This document shows positions 17,162 through 25,285 of a DNA stretch of 64,000 nt, piece by piece (within the stretch, counting starts at the first letter, position 1; each line of letters opens with the position of its first letter). This DNA is from Bog-473 sp035552095. GTDB lineage: Bacteria > Actinomycetota > Acidimicrobiia > Acidimicrobiales > RAAP-2. A program made the position numbers and the translations under genes. The stretch spans positions 1-64,000 of the forward strand of contig DASZMA010000142.1 of the NCBI GenBank assembly GCA_035552095.1, in the 5' to 3' direction. A model generated the notes under the pieces. The model made no database searches, was not told where the DNA came from, and saw nothing but the letters and a program-made list of their open reading frames with translations.

Positions 17162-18148
17162 ATGCCCGACGCTGCCCTGCTCCCCAGCGACGTGGTGCGC
17201 GCCGTCCCCGAAGGGAAGGTGGTCTACGGCATGCAGCTCCCCATTCAGTCGCAGTCCACCCTGTATGTGGCCGACTGGGAGAAGGAGTCGGGGCCGGCCG
17301 AGTTGGGCCGGATCGCCCAGGCGGCCGACGAGGCCGGGTTCTTCTACCTGGGCGTGTGCGATCACACCGCCATCCCCCGCCGCCTGGCCGACGCCATGGG
17401 GACCATCTGGTACGACACCACCGCCACCCTGGGTTGGCTGGCTGCGCTGACCACCCGCACCCACCTGCTCTCCCACGTCCTGATCCTGGCCCAGCGCCAT
17501 CCGTTGCGGGCGGCCAAGGAGCTCTCGACCCTGGATGTGCTCTCGGGCGGGCGGTTGATTGTCGGCGTGGGCGCCGGCCATGTGCCCGAGGAGTACGAGC
17601 TGCTGACGGGCGAGTTCGACCAGCGGGGCCGCCACACCGACGAAGCCGTCTCGGCCCTGGCCCGAGCCTTCACCGAGGAGTTCCCCGAGCTGCCCGGGCC
17701 CCGCTTCCCCGCCTCGGGGATGGGCATCGCACCGCGACCGGTGCGTCAACCCCGGCCCCCTATCTGGATCGGCGGCTCCTCCCCGGCCGCCATCCGGCGT
17801 ACCGCCGCCTTCGGCGACGGCTGGCTGCCCCAGGGAACCCGGCGCCGTGACCTGCCCGGGCAGATCGCTCAGCTCCGCCAGCTTCGCCAGGAGCTCCGGG
17901 GCGAGGCGCCGCTCGACATCGGGACCATCGTCGAGCCCATCTATCTGACCAGCGGCGGTCGCTCGGACTGGACGTTGCCGGGCTACGTGCTCTCGGGCGG
18001 GGCCGACGAGATCGCCTCCTCACTGCGGGAGCTGGTGGCCATGGGCGTCAACCATCTGCAGGTGCGGTTCATGGCCCGCTCGGTGGAGGAGTTCTGCGAG
18101 CAGACTGCCGCCTTCGGCGAGCAGGTGGGACCGCTGCTCAAGGCCTGA
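17162..18148 (+). CDS. LLM class (F420-dependent type) oxidoreductase
   Basis: This 328-residue luciferase-like TIM-barrel protein has GFFYLGVCDH near the N-terminus, LSTLDVLSGGRLIVGVGAGHVPEEYE in the middle and a PPIWIGGSSPAAIRR segment. In actinobacteria this family mostly uses coenzyme F420 rather than FMN. A clear GGAGAT ribosome-binding site precedes the ATG. It is the last gene of the amidohydrolase/acyl-CoA dehydrogenase operon, pointing to a redox step in the same pathway. Cofactor and substrate are inferred from the family. Confidence 0.85.
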   Translation: MPDAALLPSDVVRAVPEGKVVYGMQLPIQSQSTLYVADWEKESGPAELGRIAQAADEAGFFYLGVCDHTAIPRRLADAMGTIWYDTTATLGWLAALTTRTHLLSHVLILAQRHPLRAAKELSTLDVLSGGRLIVGVGAGHVPEEYELLTGEFDQRGRHTDEAVSALARAFTEEFPELPGPRFPASGMGIAPRPVRQPRPPIWIGGSSPAAIRRTAAFGDGWLPQGTRRRDLPGQIAQLRQLRQELRGEAPLDIGTIVEPIYLTSGGRSDWTLPGYVLSGGADEIASSLRELVAMGVNHLQVRFMARSVEEFCEQTAAFGEQVGPLLKA

Positions 18149-18219
18149 GCACCGGTGCCTGAATCGCGCTGGGCGGGCCTGAGTCGGTGGAAAGGGCGGC
18201 GCCCATAAACTGGTGGTCG

Positions 18220-18933
18220 ATGTTTTTGACGATCGCCTTTGACGTTCTAGTCCTGATCTACTTCCTCAGCCGCCAGCTGAGGGTACGACCTGTGCCGCGG
18301 GTCTTCCGCCTGCAGATTCCCATGATTTTCGGCATCATCGGGCTGATTGAGACGCTGGACTACACCGGCAGCCATCACGTCACCGGTACCGAGTACGCCT
18401 GGGTCGGGGCCACCCTGGTGGTGGGGGCGCTGATCCTGGGGGCTATCCGGGGCCTGACCGTCAAACTCTGGGCCAGCAACAGCTGGGTCGTCCGTCAGGG
18501 CACCTGGCTCACCATGGCGCTCTGGCTGGTCTCGCTGGGCCTGCATTTCGTCAGCCAGGCCGGGGCCAAGCACGTCGGGGCGGGCAATCTCGAGGAGTCG
18601 ACGCTCCTCCTGTACTTCGCCGTGACGCTGGCCGTGCAGAACTACGTGGTGCACCGGCGGGCCGTCCCCCTCTGGGACTCCCTCGGCCCTGACGCCGGTC
18701 GCGGCATTCGGGTGATCTTCGGGCAAGGGGCGGGCGATGGCGGTCTCTTCGGGAACCTGGGCAACTTCGGGAACCTGGGCAACTTCGGGAATGGCGGCAA
18801 CGCGGGGAACGCCGGGTACGGGCAGAACCGGGCCCCGGGACGGACGGCCACCCGCCAGGACGACCCCACCATCATTGACGCCGAGGTGGTCGAGGACGGC
18901 GACCCGCCGCCGGAGCTGCACCGGCCCCGCTGA
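18220..18933 (+). CDS. Polytopic membrane protein with Gly/Asn repeats
   Basis: This 237-residue protein has about five hydrophobic segments in residues 1-155, then a Gly/Asn/Phe-rich stretch (GNLGNFGNLGNFGNGGN) and an acidic/proline tail. The repeat is also a DNA tandem repeat at about 18750-18813. The start at 18220 is favoured because TAAACT (18206-18211) lies 8 nt upstream as a leaderless -10; GTG 18187 would add 11 residues. No family or function is recognised. Confidence 0.6.
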   Translation: MFLTIAFDVLVLIYFLSRQLRVRPVPRVFRLQIPMIFGIIGLIETLDYTGSHHVTGTEYAWVGATLVVGALILGAIRGLTVKLWASNSWVVRQGTWLTMALWLVSLGLHFVSQAGAKHVGAGNLEESTLLLYFAVTLAVQNYVVHRRAVPLWDSLGPDAGRGIRVIFGQGAGDGGLFGNLGNFGNLGNFGNGGNAGNAGYGQNRAPGRTATRQDDPTIIDAEVVEDGDPPPELHRPR

Positions 18934-18977
18934 GGGGCGATCGCGGTTAAGCCGACGGCCTCTTACACTCAGCCGGC

Positions 18978-19643
18978 GTGACCCCACCCCGGAAATTCAG
19001 CCAGGTGCCCTATCAGGGTCCGCCCGATTCAACCGAGCTGTACCTCGTCCGCCACGGCGCCTCGGCCGACGCCGTGGAAGGCGAGGACTTCGAGCTCCTC
19101 GACGGCCACGGCAATCCGCCCCTCTCCCCGATCGGGCAGGAGCAGGCCGAGCGGGTCGGCATCCGCCTGGCCCGCGAGCAGTTCGACGCCCTGTACGTGA
19201 CGACCCTGCGCCGCACGGTCGAGACGGCGGCCCCGCTGGCCAAGCTCTCCGGCCTCACCCCAGTGGTCGAACCGGACCTGCGTGAGGTGAACCTAGGCGA
19301 GTGGGAGGGCGGCCTCTTCCGCCAGAAGGTGGCCGACCGCGACCCGGTCGCGGTGAAAATGCTCGAGGAGGAGCGCTGGGATGTGGTGCCCGGAGCCGAG
19401 TCGACGGCCGGCTTCAGCGGACGGATCCGCGGTGCCGTTGCGCGGATCGCCGCCGCACACGTCGGCGGCCGGGTGGTGGCGTTCTCCCACGGGGCCGCCA
19501 TCGGCGAGGTGCTGGCCCAGGCCACCGGTTCGACGCCCTTCGCCTTCCTGATGAACGACAACGCCTCGATCTCGCGCCTGGTGGTGACGCCCGACAAGTG
19601 GATCCTGCGCGGCTTCAACGACACCGCCCACCTGCTGCCCTAA
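18978..19643 (+). CDS. Histidine phosphatase (phosphoglycerate-mutase family)
   Basis: This 221-residue protein has the phosphohistidine motif LVRHG (Arg25, His26), TTLRRTVETA, LREVNLGEWEG and the second catalytic His in AFSHGAAIGE. It is a broad-class phosphatase or mutase whose metabolic substrate cannot be predicted. TACACT lies 8 nt before the GTG start, a leaderless promoter. The small basic protein gene follows 7 nt downstream. Confidence 0.88.
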   Translation: MTPPRKFSQVPYQGPPDSTELYLVRHGASADAVEGEDFELLDGHGNPPLSPIGQEQAERVGIRLAREQFDALYVTTLRRTVETAAPLAKLSGLTPVVEPDLREVNLGEWEGGLFRQKVADRDPVAVKMLEEERWDVVPGAESTAGFSGRIRGAVARIAAAHVGGRVVAFSHGAAIGEVLAQATGSTPFAFLMNDNASISRLVVTPDKWILRGFNDTAHLLP

Positions 19644-19650
19644 AGATTGG

Positions 19651-19890
19651 GTGGGAACCTCTCGCAAGCGGCCACGCAAGCCCAAGCGCCCGCTGCCCCG
19701 GGTGCCCAACTACGTGCGGCCGCCCCGCTACGGCCGCTACTGGCGGCTGGGCGGTCCGCTGACCAGCGATCACGAGGCGGAGGCAAAGGCAGCGGAGCGG
19801 GCTCGCCAAACCAGCTGGCTGGGCCGCCTGGTCTGGCGCATGCTGGGCGGTGATGGTCGCGGCGGCGGCTCCCGGCGGCGGCAGCCCTAG
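19651..19890 (+). CDS. Small basic protein of unknown function
   Basis: This encodes 79 residues rich in Arg, Lys and Pro at the N-terminus (SRKRPRKPKRPLPR), followed by YVRPPRYGRYWRLGG, a short amphipathic helix and a Gly/Arg tail. It is probably co-transcribed with the histidine phosphatase (7 nt gap). No family is recognised; the charge pattern would suit nucleic-acid or membrane binding, but that is speculative. The GTG start lacks a strong ribosome-binding site. Confidence 0.45.
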   Translation: MGTSRKRPRKPKRPLPRVPNYVRPPRYGRYWRLGGPLTSDHEAEAKAAERARQTSWLGRLVWRMLGGDGRGGGSRRRQP

Positions 19891-19914
19891 TACTGGCCGA
19901 CCAGTGCCGCCCAG

Positions 19915-20226
19915 TTATCTGAGCGGCGCCGAGCTTCCCGAGAGTTGCCGGGCCACAAAACGTCGCCGGGGCTCGCTGACCAGCTGGTTCGCTCGGTGCG
20001 CCTTGGGATTGTCGGCATAGTCGCGTAAGACTTCATCGGCCCTCTGGCGGCTCGACCAACGGCTGACCACGAGGAGATGACCCGGGTCGTCGAGGTCGTG
20101 GAGGATGTCGTGGCTGAGATAGCCGTCGTAGTCCTTCATGTCGACCCAGATCTCTGCCGTGACCTCTTGGCCCTCTTGCACGGCATCCGGCGGGAAATAC
20201 GATTCCCAAATGGAGTACGCGGCCAT
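19915..20226 (-). CDS. Antibiotic biosynthesis monooxygenase-like small protein
   Basis: This 103-residue protein fits a dimeric alpha+beta barrel: SIWESYFPPDAVQEG, then VDMKDYDGYLSHDILHDLDDPGHLLVVSRW, as in ABM-domain proteins. Such proteins act as small monooxygenases or have no known activity. GGGAGG lies 6 nt before the ATG. It converges on the small basic gene; ACTGG/CCAGT (19892-19905) between them is a very short hairpin. Confidence 0.65.
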   Translation of the reverse strand: MAAYSIWESYFPPDAVQEGQEVTAEIWVDMKDYDGYLSHDILHDLDDPGHLLVVSRWSSRQRADEVLRDYADNPKAHRANQLVSEPRRRFVARQLSGSSAPLR

Positions 20227-20311
20227 CCGGCACCTCCCTCGTTGGTTCTAGGAGAGATATACCCAGGGGGACCACCGATCAGACGGGGTATCGGTCACCC
20301 GGGATGCCGTT

Positions 20312-21400
20312 CTATCGCCGCAGCGGATGGGCCTTGAAGAAGTTCCAGATGATCTTGTTGGCTGAAATGGTGAAGGTGACCTTGCCGATGGCGGAAGTGA
20401 TCGACTTGGAGAGCACGCTGCCCGGCCAGGCGTGGCCCCCGCCGGTCACGCGGTAGAGCTCGACGTCGTTCCCACTCGGGCAGGCGTAGGAGATCAGCGT
20501 GACGTCGCTGGTCACGGTGTGGTCGCTCGGCTTGGCGGCGCAGCCGTTGCGCTTGGCCCAGGTGGTGGTGAGGGCCGGCACCGAGGGGCCCTTGCGCAGG
20601 GTGGAACCCGAACCGAGTTCCTGGCCGAGGGTCTTGTCCGAACCATCGGCGGCCGGGAGCTTCAGGGCGGCCGGCCCGAGCCCGCCGGTATAGGAGACGT
20701 ACTGGTCGGCCGTCCCGTGGAAGGTGACCACCGGCACCGGACGGGGCGGGTCGCACCCGGTCGGGTCCTCAATGCCGGCCACCGGCGCCACGGCGGCGAT
20801 CTGGCCGGCGAACTGGCAGGCCACGGACGAGGTCATCATGGCCCCGTTGGAGTAGCCGGCCATGTAGATGCGATTGCGGTCGACGCACAGCGTGGCGTCG
20901 ACCGTGCGCAACAGGCCGCCGATGAAGGCCAGGTCCTTGCTGCCCAGCGTGGTGGTCCACATGGGGACCGGGCCGGCCACCTGGGGCGTGATGGTGATGA
21001 AGCCGTGGCGGTTGCCGAAGTGGCCCAGGGCGGTCAGATCGGCCTGGAGGCTGGCCGACTCGCCGTAGCCATGCAGGTCGATGACGACCGGCATGGGGGT
21101 CCGCCCGGAGTAGCTGCTCGGGATCTCCCGCACGTAGGCGCCCTGGTCGCCGCCGGCGGCCAGCAGATCATTGGTGGTCCCCGGTGCCACCGCCTGCGTC
21201 AGGGCACAGCCGGCCGAGGGCCGGGCGGCGACCTGCTCGGCCGCACCGGCTGCTGGGGCCGTCGGCGCACCCATGGTGATCGGCGCCAGCACGGCGGCCA
21301 GGCCCAACGCACCGAGGAGGAGGGCCCGCACTCGCCCGAGTGCAGAGCGGCGGCGACGGTGCGGGCCGCGGTGAGGGTGGCGAAGACGAGGGTTCGGCAT
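20312..21400 (-). CDS. Secreted polyhydroxybutyrate-depolymerase-like esterase (LpqC type)
   Basis: This 362-residue protein has an Arg/His-rich start and a signal peptide (VRALLLGALGLAAVLA) with cleavage near AGAAEQ. The catalytic domain has DLHGYGES, nucleophile motif GYSNGAMM (G-x-S-x-G), VVTFHGTADQYV with the Asp, and GGGHAWPGS with the His, as in esterase/PHB depolymerase and LpqC-like feruloyl esterases. It is expected to cleave polyester or aromatic esters outside the cell. It is divergent from the NADP oxidoreductase. Confidence 0.8.
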   Translation of the reverse strand: MPNPRLRHPHRGPHRRRRSALGRVRALLLGALGLAAVLAPITMGAPTAPAAGAAEQVAARPSAGCALTQAVAPGTTNDLLAAGGDQGAYVREIPSSYSGRTPMPVVIDLHGYGESASLQADLTALGHFGNRHGFITITPQVAGPVPMWTTTLGSKDLAFIGGLLRTVDATLCVDRNRIYMAGYSNGAMMTSSVACQFAGQIAAVAPVAGIEDPTGCDPPRPVPVVTFHGTADQYVSYTGGLGPAALKLPAADGSDKTLGQELGSGSTLRKGPSVPALTTTWAKRNGCAAKPSDHTVTSDVTLISYACPSGNDVELYRVTGGGHAWPGSVLSKSITSAIGKVTFTISANKIIWNFFKAHPLRR

Positions 21401-21465
21401 CGCCGACCGACCGTAGTGTGAGCGCCACTCCGGTGCCCGCTGGGAGCGGCCGATAGGTTGGCCCC

Positions 21466-22473
21466 ATGCCTGAAGTGAACCGTCGCCTGGTCCTGGCCAC
21501 TCGCCCCTCGGGCCTGGTGGATGCCACCACCGTCCGGCTGGAGGAGGAGCCGGTCCCGGCGCCCGGCCCCGGGCAGGCGCTGGTGCGGGTGCGGTTCCTC
21601 TCCATCGACCCGACCATCCGGACCTGGATGGACGATGCCCCCGGCTACCTGCCCCCGATCGGGATTGGCGACTGCATCCGAGGGGCGGCCGTCGGGGAAG
21701 TCCTGGCCACCAAGACGGACCGCCACGCCGTGGGCGACCTGGTCTTCGGGATGATGGGCTGGCAGGACTACTTCCTGGCCACCGACGGGGGTGGGGCGCT
21801 GCAGACACTCCCGGCCGGCCTCGACCCGGCGCTGGCCCTCAACCTGTTCGGCGTGAACGGCATGACCGCGTACTTCGGCCTGCTCGACGTCGGCGCGCTC
21901 AAAGCCGGGGACACGGTGGTCGTCTCCGGCGCGGCGGGGGCCACCGGTTCGGCCGTCGGTCAGATCGCCAAGTTGAAGGGCGCGGCCAAGGTGGTGGGCC
22001 TGGCCGGCACCGACGAGAAGTGCCGCTGGGTCGTGGACGAACTGGGGTTCGACGAGGCCATCAACTACAAGACCGAGAACGTCGGCCGTCGCCTGCGGGC
22101 GGCCTGCCCCGACGGCATCGACCTCTACTTCGACAATGTCGGTGGTGAGATCCTCGACCTCTGCCTGGGGCAGATCGCCCTGCACGGCCGCGTCGTGCTC
22201 TGCGGCGCCATCTCCACCTACAACGAGGAGGGGCGACCGGCCGGACCGGGCAACTACCGGGCGCTCATCGGCCGCCGGGGCCGTATGGAGGGCTTCATCA
22301 TCCTCGACTTCGCCGAGCGGTTCCCCGAAGCCCAGGCGGCCATATTCGAGTGGCTGGCCGAAGGCACGCTGCACCACGCCGAGCACGTGGTCCAGGGGCT
22401 GGAGTCCGCCCCCGACGCGCTCAACCTGCTGTTCACCGGTGGGAACACCGGCAAGGTCATTGTGGCCCTGTGA
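21466..22473 (+). CDS. NADP-dependent zinc-free MDR oxidoreductase (2-alkenal reductase type)
   Basis: This 335-residue medium-chain dehydrogenase/reductase of the prostaglandin-reductase/CurA branch lacks zinc ligands. It has WQDYFLA, LNLFGVNGMTAYFGLLDVG, a cofactor motif SGAAGATGSAVGQIAKLKG and YFDNVGG. It reduces activated C=C bonds with NADPH. TAGGTT (21454-21459) lies 6 nt before the ATG, a leaderless promoter. Its 3' end overlaps the convergent FtsH-like gene by 17 nt. Confidence 0.88.
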   Translation: MPEVNRRLVLATRPSGLVDATTVRLEEEPVPAPGPGQALVRVRFLSIDPTIRTWMDDAPGYLPPIGIGDCIRGAAVGEVLATKTDRHAVGDLVFGMMGWQDYFLATDGGGALQTLPAGLDPALALNLFGVNGMTAYFGLLDVGALKAGDTVVVSGAAGATGSAVGQIAKLKGAAKVVGLAGTDEKCRWVVDELGFDEAINYKTENVGRRLRAACPDGIDLYFDNVGGEILDLCLGQIALHGRVVLCGAISTYNEEGRPAGPGNYRALIGRRGRMEGFIILDFAERFPEAQAAIFEWLAEGTLHHAEHVVQGLESAPDALNLLFTGGNTGKVIVAL

Positions 22474-24379
22474 CGCTCCGCAGTGCGGCCTCAATGACAT
22501 CGGTGATCTGAACGCCCACCAGTTCGTCCTCCCGCAGGAGGGCGTCGCGTAGGGCCTCGACGACGTCGCCGTGCTCGGTGACGATCTCCATGGCGGAGGT
22601 GCAGGAGGACATCAGGAGTGCATCGAGCTCGGCCCGGGCCTCCTTGTCGGCCAGGACCTTGTCAACCAGTCCGCCTCCGGTGGACCCCGATCCGGCCGCG
22701 GCCACCGAGATGAGGGAATTGCCCATGCCGCAGGCACCGATCATCTGGGCGCCGATGGTGGTGGCCGCAGCCAGGTCCCCGGCCGGGCCGGTGGACACCT
22801 CGTCGAACCAGTGCTCCTCGGCCACCATGCCCCCCATGGCGATCTGCAGCAGGGCCACCAACTCGTCGCGGCTCTGGGTGAAGCGCTCCTCGGTGTCGGA
22901 GTGCTGGAGCAGGCCGAGCGAGTCGCGCCGCTTGACGATGGAGAGGACGTCGAGCTGGCGGGTCTGGCCGACGAAGTAGGCCACGGTGGCGTGCCCGGCC
23001 TCGTGCGTGGCCACCCGATGCCGCTCGTCGGCGGTGTACAAGGTCTCGTCGGTCACCCCGAGCTCGACCAGCATTTTGGCCTCGGCCACGTCCGCCATGG
23101 TCATGGCCGACCGGCCGTGGGTCAAGGCGATCACCAATGCCTCGTCCATCAGCCTCTCCAGGGCGGCCGGCGAGTACCCGAGCGTCATGCCGGCCACGGC
23201 GTCGACCGCGCCCTGCTCGTCGAGGTCGTCGGCATGGGACTTCTTGCCCAGGTAGTAGGCGATGATGTCGCCGCGGGCCCGCCGACCGGGCAGGCCGAAG
23301 TAGATGGAGCGGTCGAAGCGGCCCGGGCGGATGAGCGCCGGGTCGAGGTCGTCCTTGCGGTTGGTGGCCCCGACCACCAGCACGTTGGCCGGCACCACCG
23401 CCGGCTTCTTCAGTTTCATCTCATCGGGCAGGTAGCGGTTGAGGAAGTCGATCCACCCGTGGCGGAACTTCTGCCCGCGGGTGGGGGCGTCGAACGACTG
23501 CAACTGCACCAGCAGCTCGTTGACCACGCCGGTCACCCCTTCGCTCCCTCCGTTGCCCTGGCCGCGGCGCGAGGCGCCGATCGCATCGATCTCCTCAATG
23601 AAGCCGATGGCGCCGCCTTCGGCCCGGGCGTACTTGCGCAGCGCCTTGAAGTAGGACCTGATCTTGCGGTTGGTCTGCCCGAAGTACATCGACTGGAACG
23701 CCGATGCCGAGACGAAGAGGAACGGGACCTGGGCCTCCTTGGCCATGGCCTTGGCCACGAAGGTCTTGCCGGTGCCGGGCGGCCCCTCGAAGAGGACGCC
23801 GCGCCGGGCCGATCCCCCCATGGTGTCGCGGAAGGTCTGGTGGGCCAGGAAGAGATTGACCGAGCGCACGACCTCCGCCTTGATGCCGTCGATCCCGACC
23901 ACGTCGTTGAGCCCGACCGTGGTCTCACCGGGACGGATCAACATGTGCGGCGAGCGGCCGGCGCCGATGAGAGGTGCCGCCATGACGGCACCCAGCAGGA
24001 GCACGATGAGGAACACCGGCAGCACCGGCCCCACCCAGTGCGGCACGTGCACGGAGGGGAAGATGCCCTCGCCGGCGGCGGCCCGGATGGCCATCCACCC
24101 GAAGGCCAGACCGGCCACGGCCACCGCACGGCGGATCCGGGTGTGCCGGCGCCGCTCCTGGGCCCGCGAGACGTCGGCGCTGCCCAGGATGGTGTCGCCC
24201 ACCACGCCGTCCATGGCGTGGGCGGGCCGAGCGGCCGGGTCCGGCGCCGGGGCTACCGCAGCCGGAGTCGGGGCCGGGGCCGGGTAGGTCAGATTCGGGT
24301 CGGCGCAGGTTTCGGCCTGGTTGGGGGCCGTCGGTGCGCTGAGCCGTCCTTCGTGTGTCACTTTCCGTTCATCCCTCAT
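22457..24379 (-). CDS. FtsH-like AAA+ zinc metalloprotease with altered Walker B
   Basis: This 640-residue protein has a Pro/Ala-rich N-terminus (1-60), two hydrophobic segments (about 84-104 and 117-139) and an AAA+ domain: Walker A GPPGTGKT at 199-206, sensor LVVGATNR and arginine fingers RPGRFDR. The M41 peptidase domain has HEAGH at 459-463 and the third ligand Asp535 in GPAGDLAAAT. It should degrade membrane and cytosolic proteins using ATP. Walker B reads FIEEID (260-265) where FtsH normally has FIDEID. It is probably a paralogue of the housekeeping FtsH. GTG 24361 is an alternative start. Confidence 0.88.
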   Translation of the reverse strand: MRDERKVTHEGRLSAPTAPNQAETCADPNLTYPAPAPTPAAVAPAPDPAARPAHAMDGVVGDTILGSADVSRAQERRRHTRIRRAVAVAGLAFGWMAIRAAAGEGIFPSVHVPHWVGPVLPVFLIVLLLGAVMAAPLIGAGRSPHMLIRPGETTVGLNDVVGIDGIKAEVVRSVNLFLAHQTFRDTMGGSARRGVLFEGPPGTGKTFVAKAMAKEAQVPFLFVSASAFQSMYFGQTNRKIRSYFKALRKYARAEGGAIGFIEEIDAIGASRRGQGNGGSEGVTGVVNELLVQLQSFDAPTRGQKFRHGWIDFLNRYLPDEMKLKKPAVVPANVLVVGATNRKDDLDPALIRPGRFDRSIYFGLPGRRARGDIIAYYLGKKSHADDLDEQGAVDAVAGMTLGYSPAALERLMDEALVIALTHGRSAMTMADVAEAKMLVELGVTDETLYTADERHRVATHEAGHATVAYFVGQTRQLDVLSIVKRRDSLGLLQHSDTEERFTQSRDELVALLQIAMGGMVAEEHWFDEVSTGPAGDLAAATTIGAQMIGACGMGNSLISVAAAGSGSTGGGLVDKVLADKEARAELDALLMSSCTSAMEIVTEHGDVVEALRDALLREDELVGVQITDVIEAALRSVTGPQ

Positions 24380-24420
24380 GGAAGGGGAACCGAGGCACCC
24401 CTGGCAATCTTGCGAACCGA

Positions 24421-24439
24421 GTTGCAGCCCGGTTGCAAC
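24421..24439. promoter_or_regulatory. Imperfect palindrome upstream of the FtsH-like gene
   Basis: GTTGCAGCCCGGTTGCAAC is an inverted repeat with GTTGCA/TGCAAC arms, about 42 nt before the ftsH-like start. A second short one, GCAATCTTGC, lies at about 24404-24413. Both could be repressor or activator sites. Confidence 0.35.
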
Positions 24440-24505
24440 TAGGTCGCCGCAGGCCGGCTCGACCCCGTGATCAGGACACGCGCGCGATGGGGCGACCGAT
24501 CGCCG

Positions 24506-25285
24506 TTATGAGGGCACCGTAAATGCCGTCGTGATGCCCCCGTTGAGGGGGAACGAAGACCCGGTCACGAACCCAGAATCATCACTGGCCAGGTAGGCCA
24601 GCGTTCCCGCCAGCTCCTCCAGGGTTCCGAAGCGGCCCATCGGGTAGTGGATCAGGCGCTTGGGCAGTTCCTCCGGGTCAAGGCGGTCGAACATCTCGCG
24701 CAGCTGCGGGGTCTCAATGGGACCGAGACACAGCGCATTGACCCGCACGCCGCGGCGGGCCAGGTTCGTACCCAGGTCCCGGGAAAGTTGGATGACCGCG
24801 GCCTTGGCGGCCGAGAAGGCCATCTGCGACGTGGCCGCACCCATCTCCGACAGGAATGAGGCCGCATTGATGACCGACCCCGACGGTGGGTCGTTCCTGA
24901 GCATGTAGGGGATGCCGTGCTTGCACGAGAGGAACGTCGTCGTCAGGTTGGCGGCAAAGACCCGCTCCCACGTCGCCTGGGCCATGTCGAGCGCGGAATG
25001 ATCATCGAGGTCGTTGAGGCCAGCCATATTGACCAGCACGTCGATCCGACCGAGTTCCTGGTGTATCCGGGCAAAGGCGCGCTCGACCTCCGCCTCCACC
25101 CTCAGATCGGCTTCCACTGACAGAGCGCCGACCGAGTGCTCCTGCAGATCGATGCCGACGACCGTTCCCCCTTCGCTCCCGAAGCGCACGGCGGCCGCCG
25201 CACCCATGACGCCGGCCGCCCCCGTGATCACGCAGACCTTGCCGGTGAGTCGTGCCGGAGGGGGTCCCTGACCCGTGTCCTCCAC
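24506..25285 (-). CDS. SDR family protein with catalytic Tyr replaced by Phe
   Basis: This 259-residue short-chain dehydrogenase has TGAAGVMG (21-28) as a variant of TGxxxGIG, NMAGL for NNAG, Ser144 in its usual place, but Phe157-Ser-Ala-Ala-Lys161 in place of YxxxK. The rest (VRVNALCLGPIETPQL, YPMGRFGTLEELAG, GGITTA) matches active actinobacterial SDRs. Loss of the Tyr hydroxyl should cripple normal dehydrogenase catalysis, so it may bind ligand, use another acid or be inactive. Its GTG overlaps the stop of the DUF35 gene by one base, so the two are coupled. Confidence 0.82.
   Translation of the reverse strand: MEDTGQGPPPARLTGKVCVITGAAGVMGAAAAVRFGSEGGTVVGIDLQEHSVGALSVEADLRVEAEVERAFARIHQELGRIDVLVNMAGLNDLDDHSALDMAQATWERVFAANLTTTFLSCKHGIPYMLRNDPPSGSVINAASFLSEMGAATSQMAFSAAKAAVIQLSRDLGTNLARRGVRVNALCLGPIETPQLREMFDRLDPEELPKRLIHYPMGRFGTLEELAGTLAYLASDDSGFVTGSSFPLNGGITTAFTVPS

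Noticed and set aside
18149..18186. GCACCGGTGC palindrome as a terminator
   Set aside because: A 10-bp palindrome without a loop cannot form a hairpin terminator and no T-run follows.
22571..24442. 623-codon frame antisense to the FtsH-like gene
   Set aside because: The opposite strand holds a full AAA+/M41 protein with all key motifs; the antisense product has low complexity.
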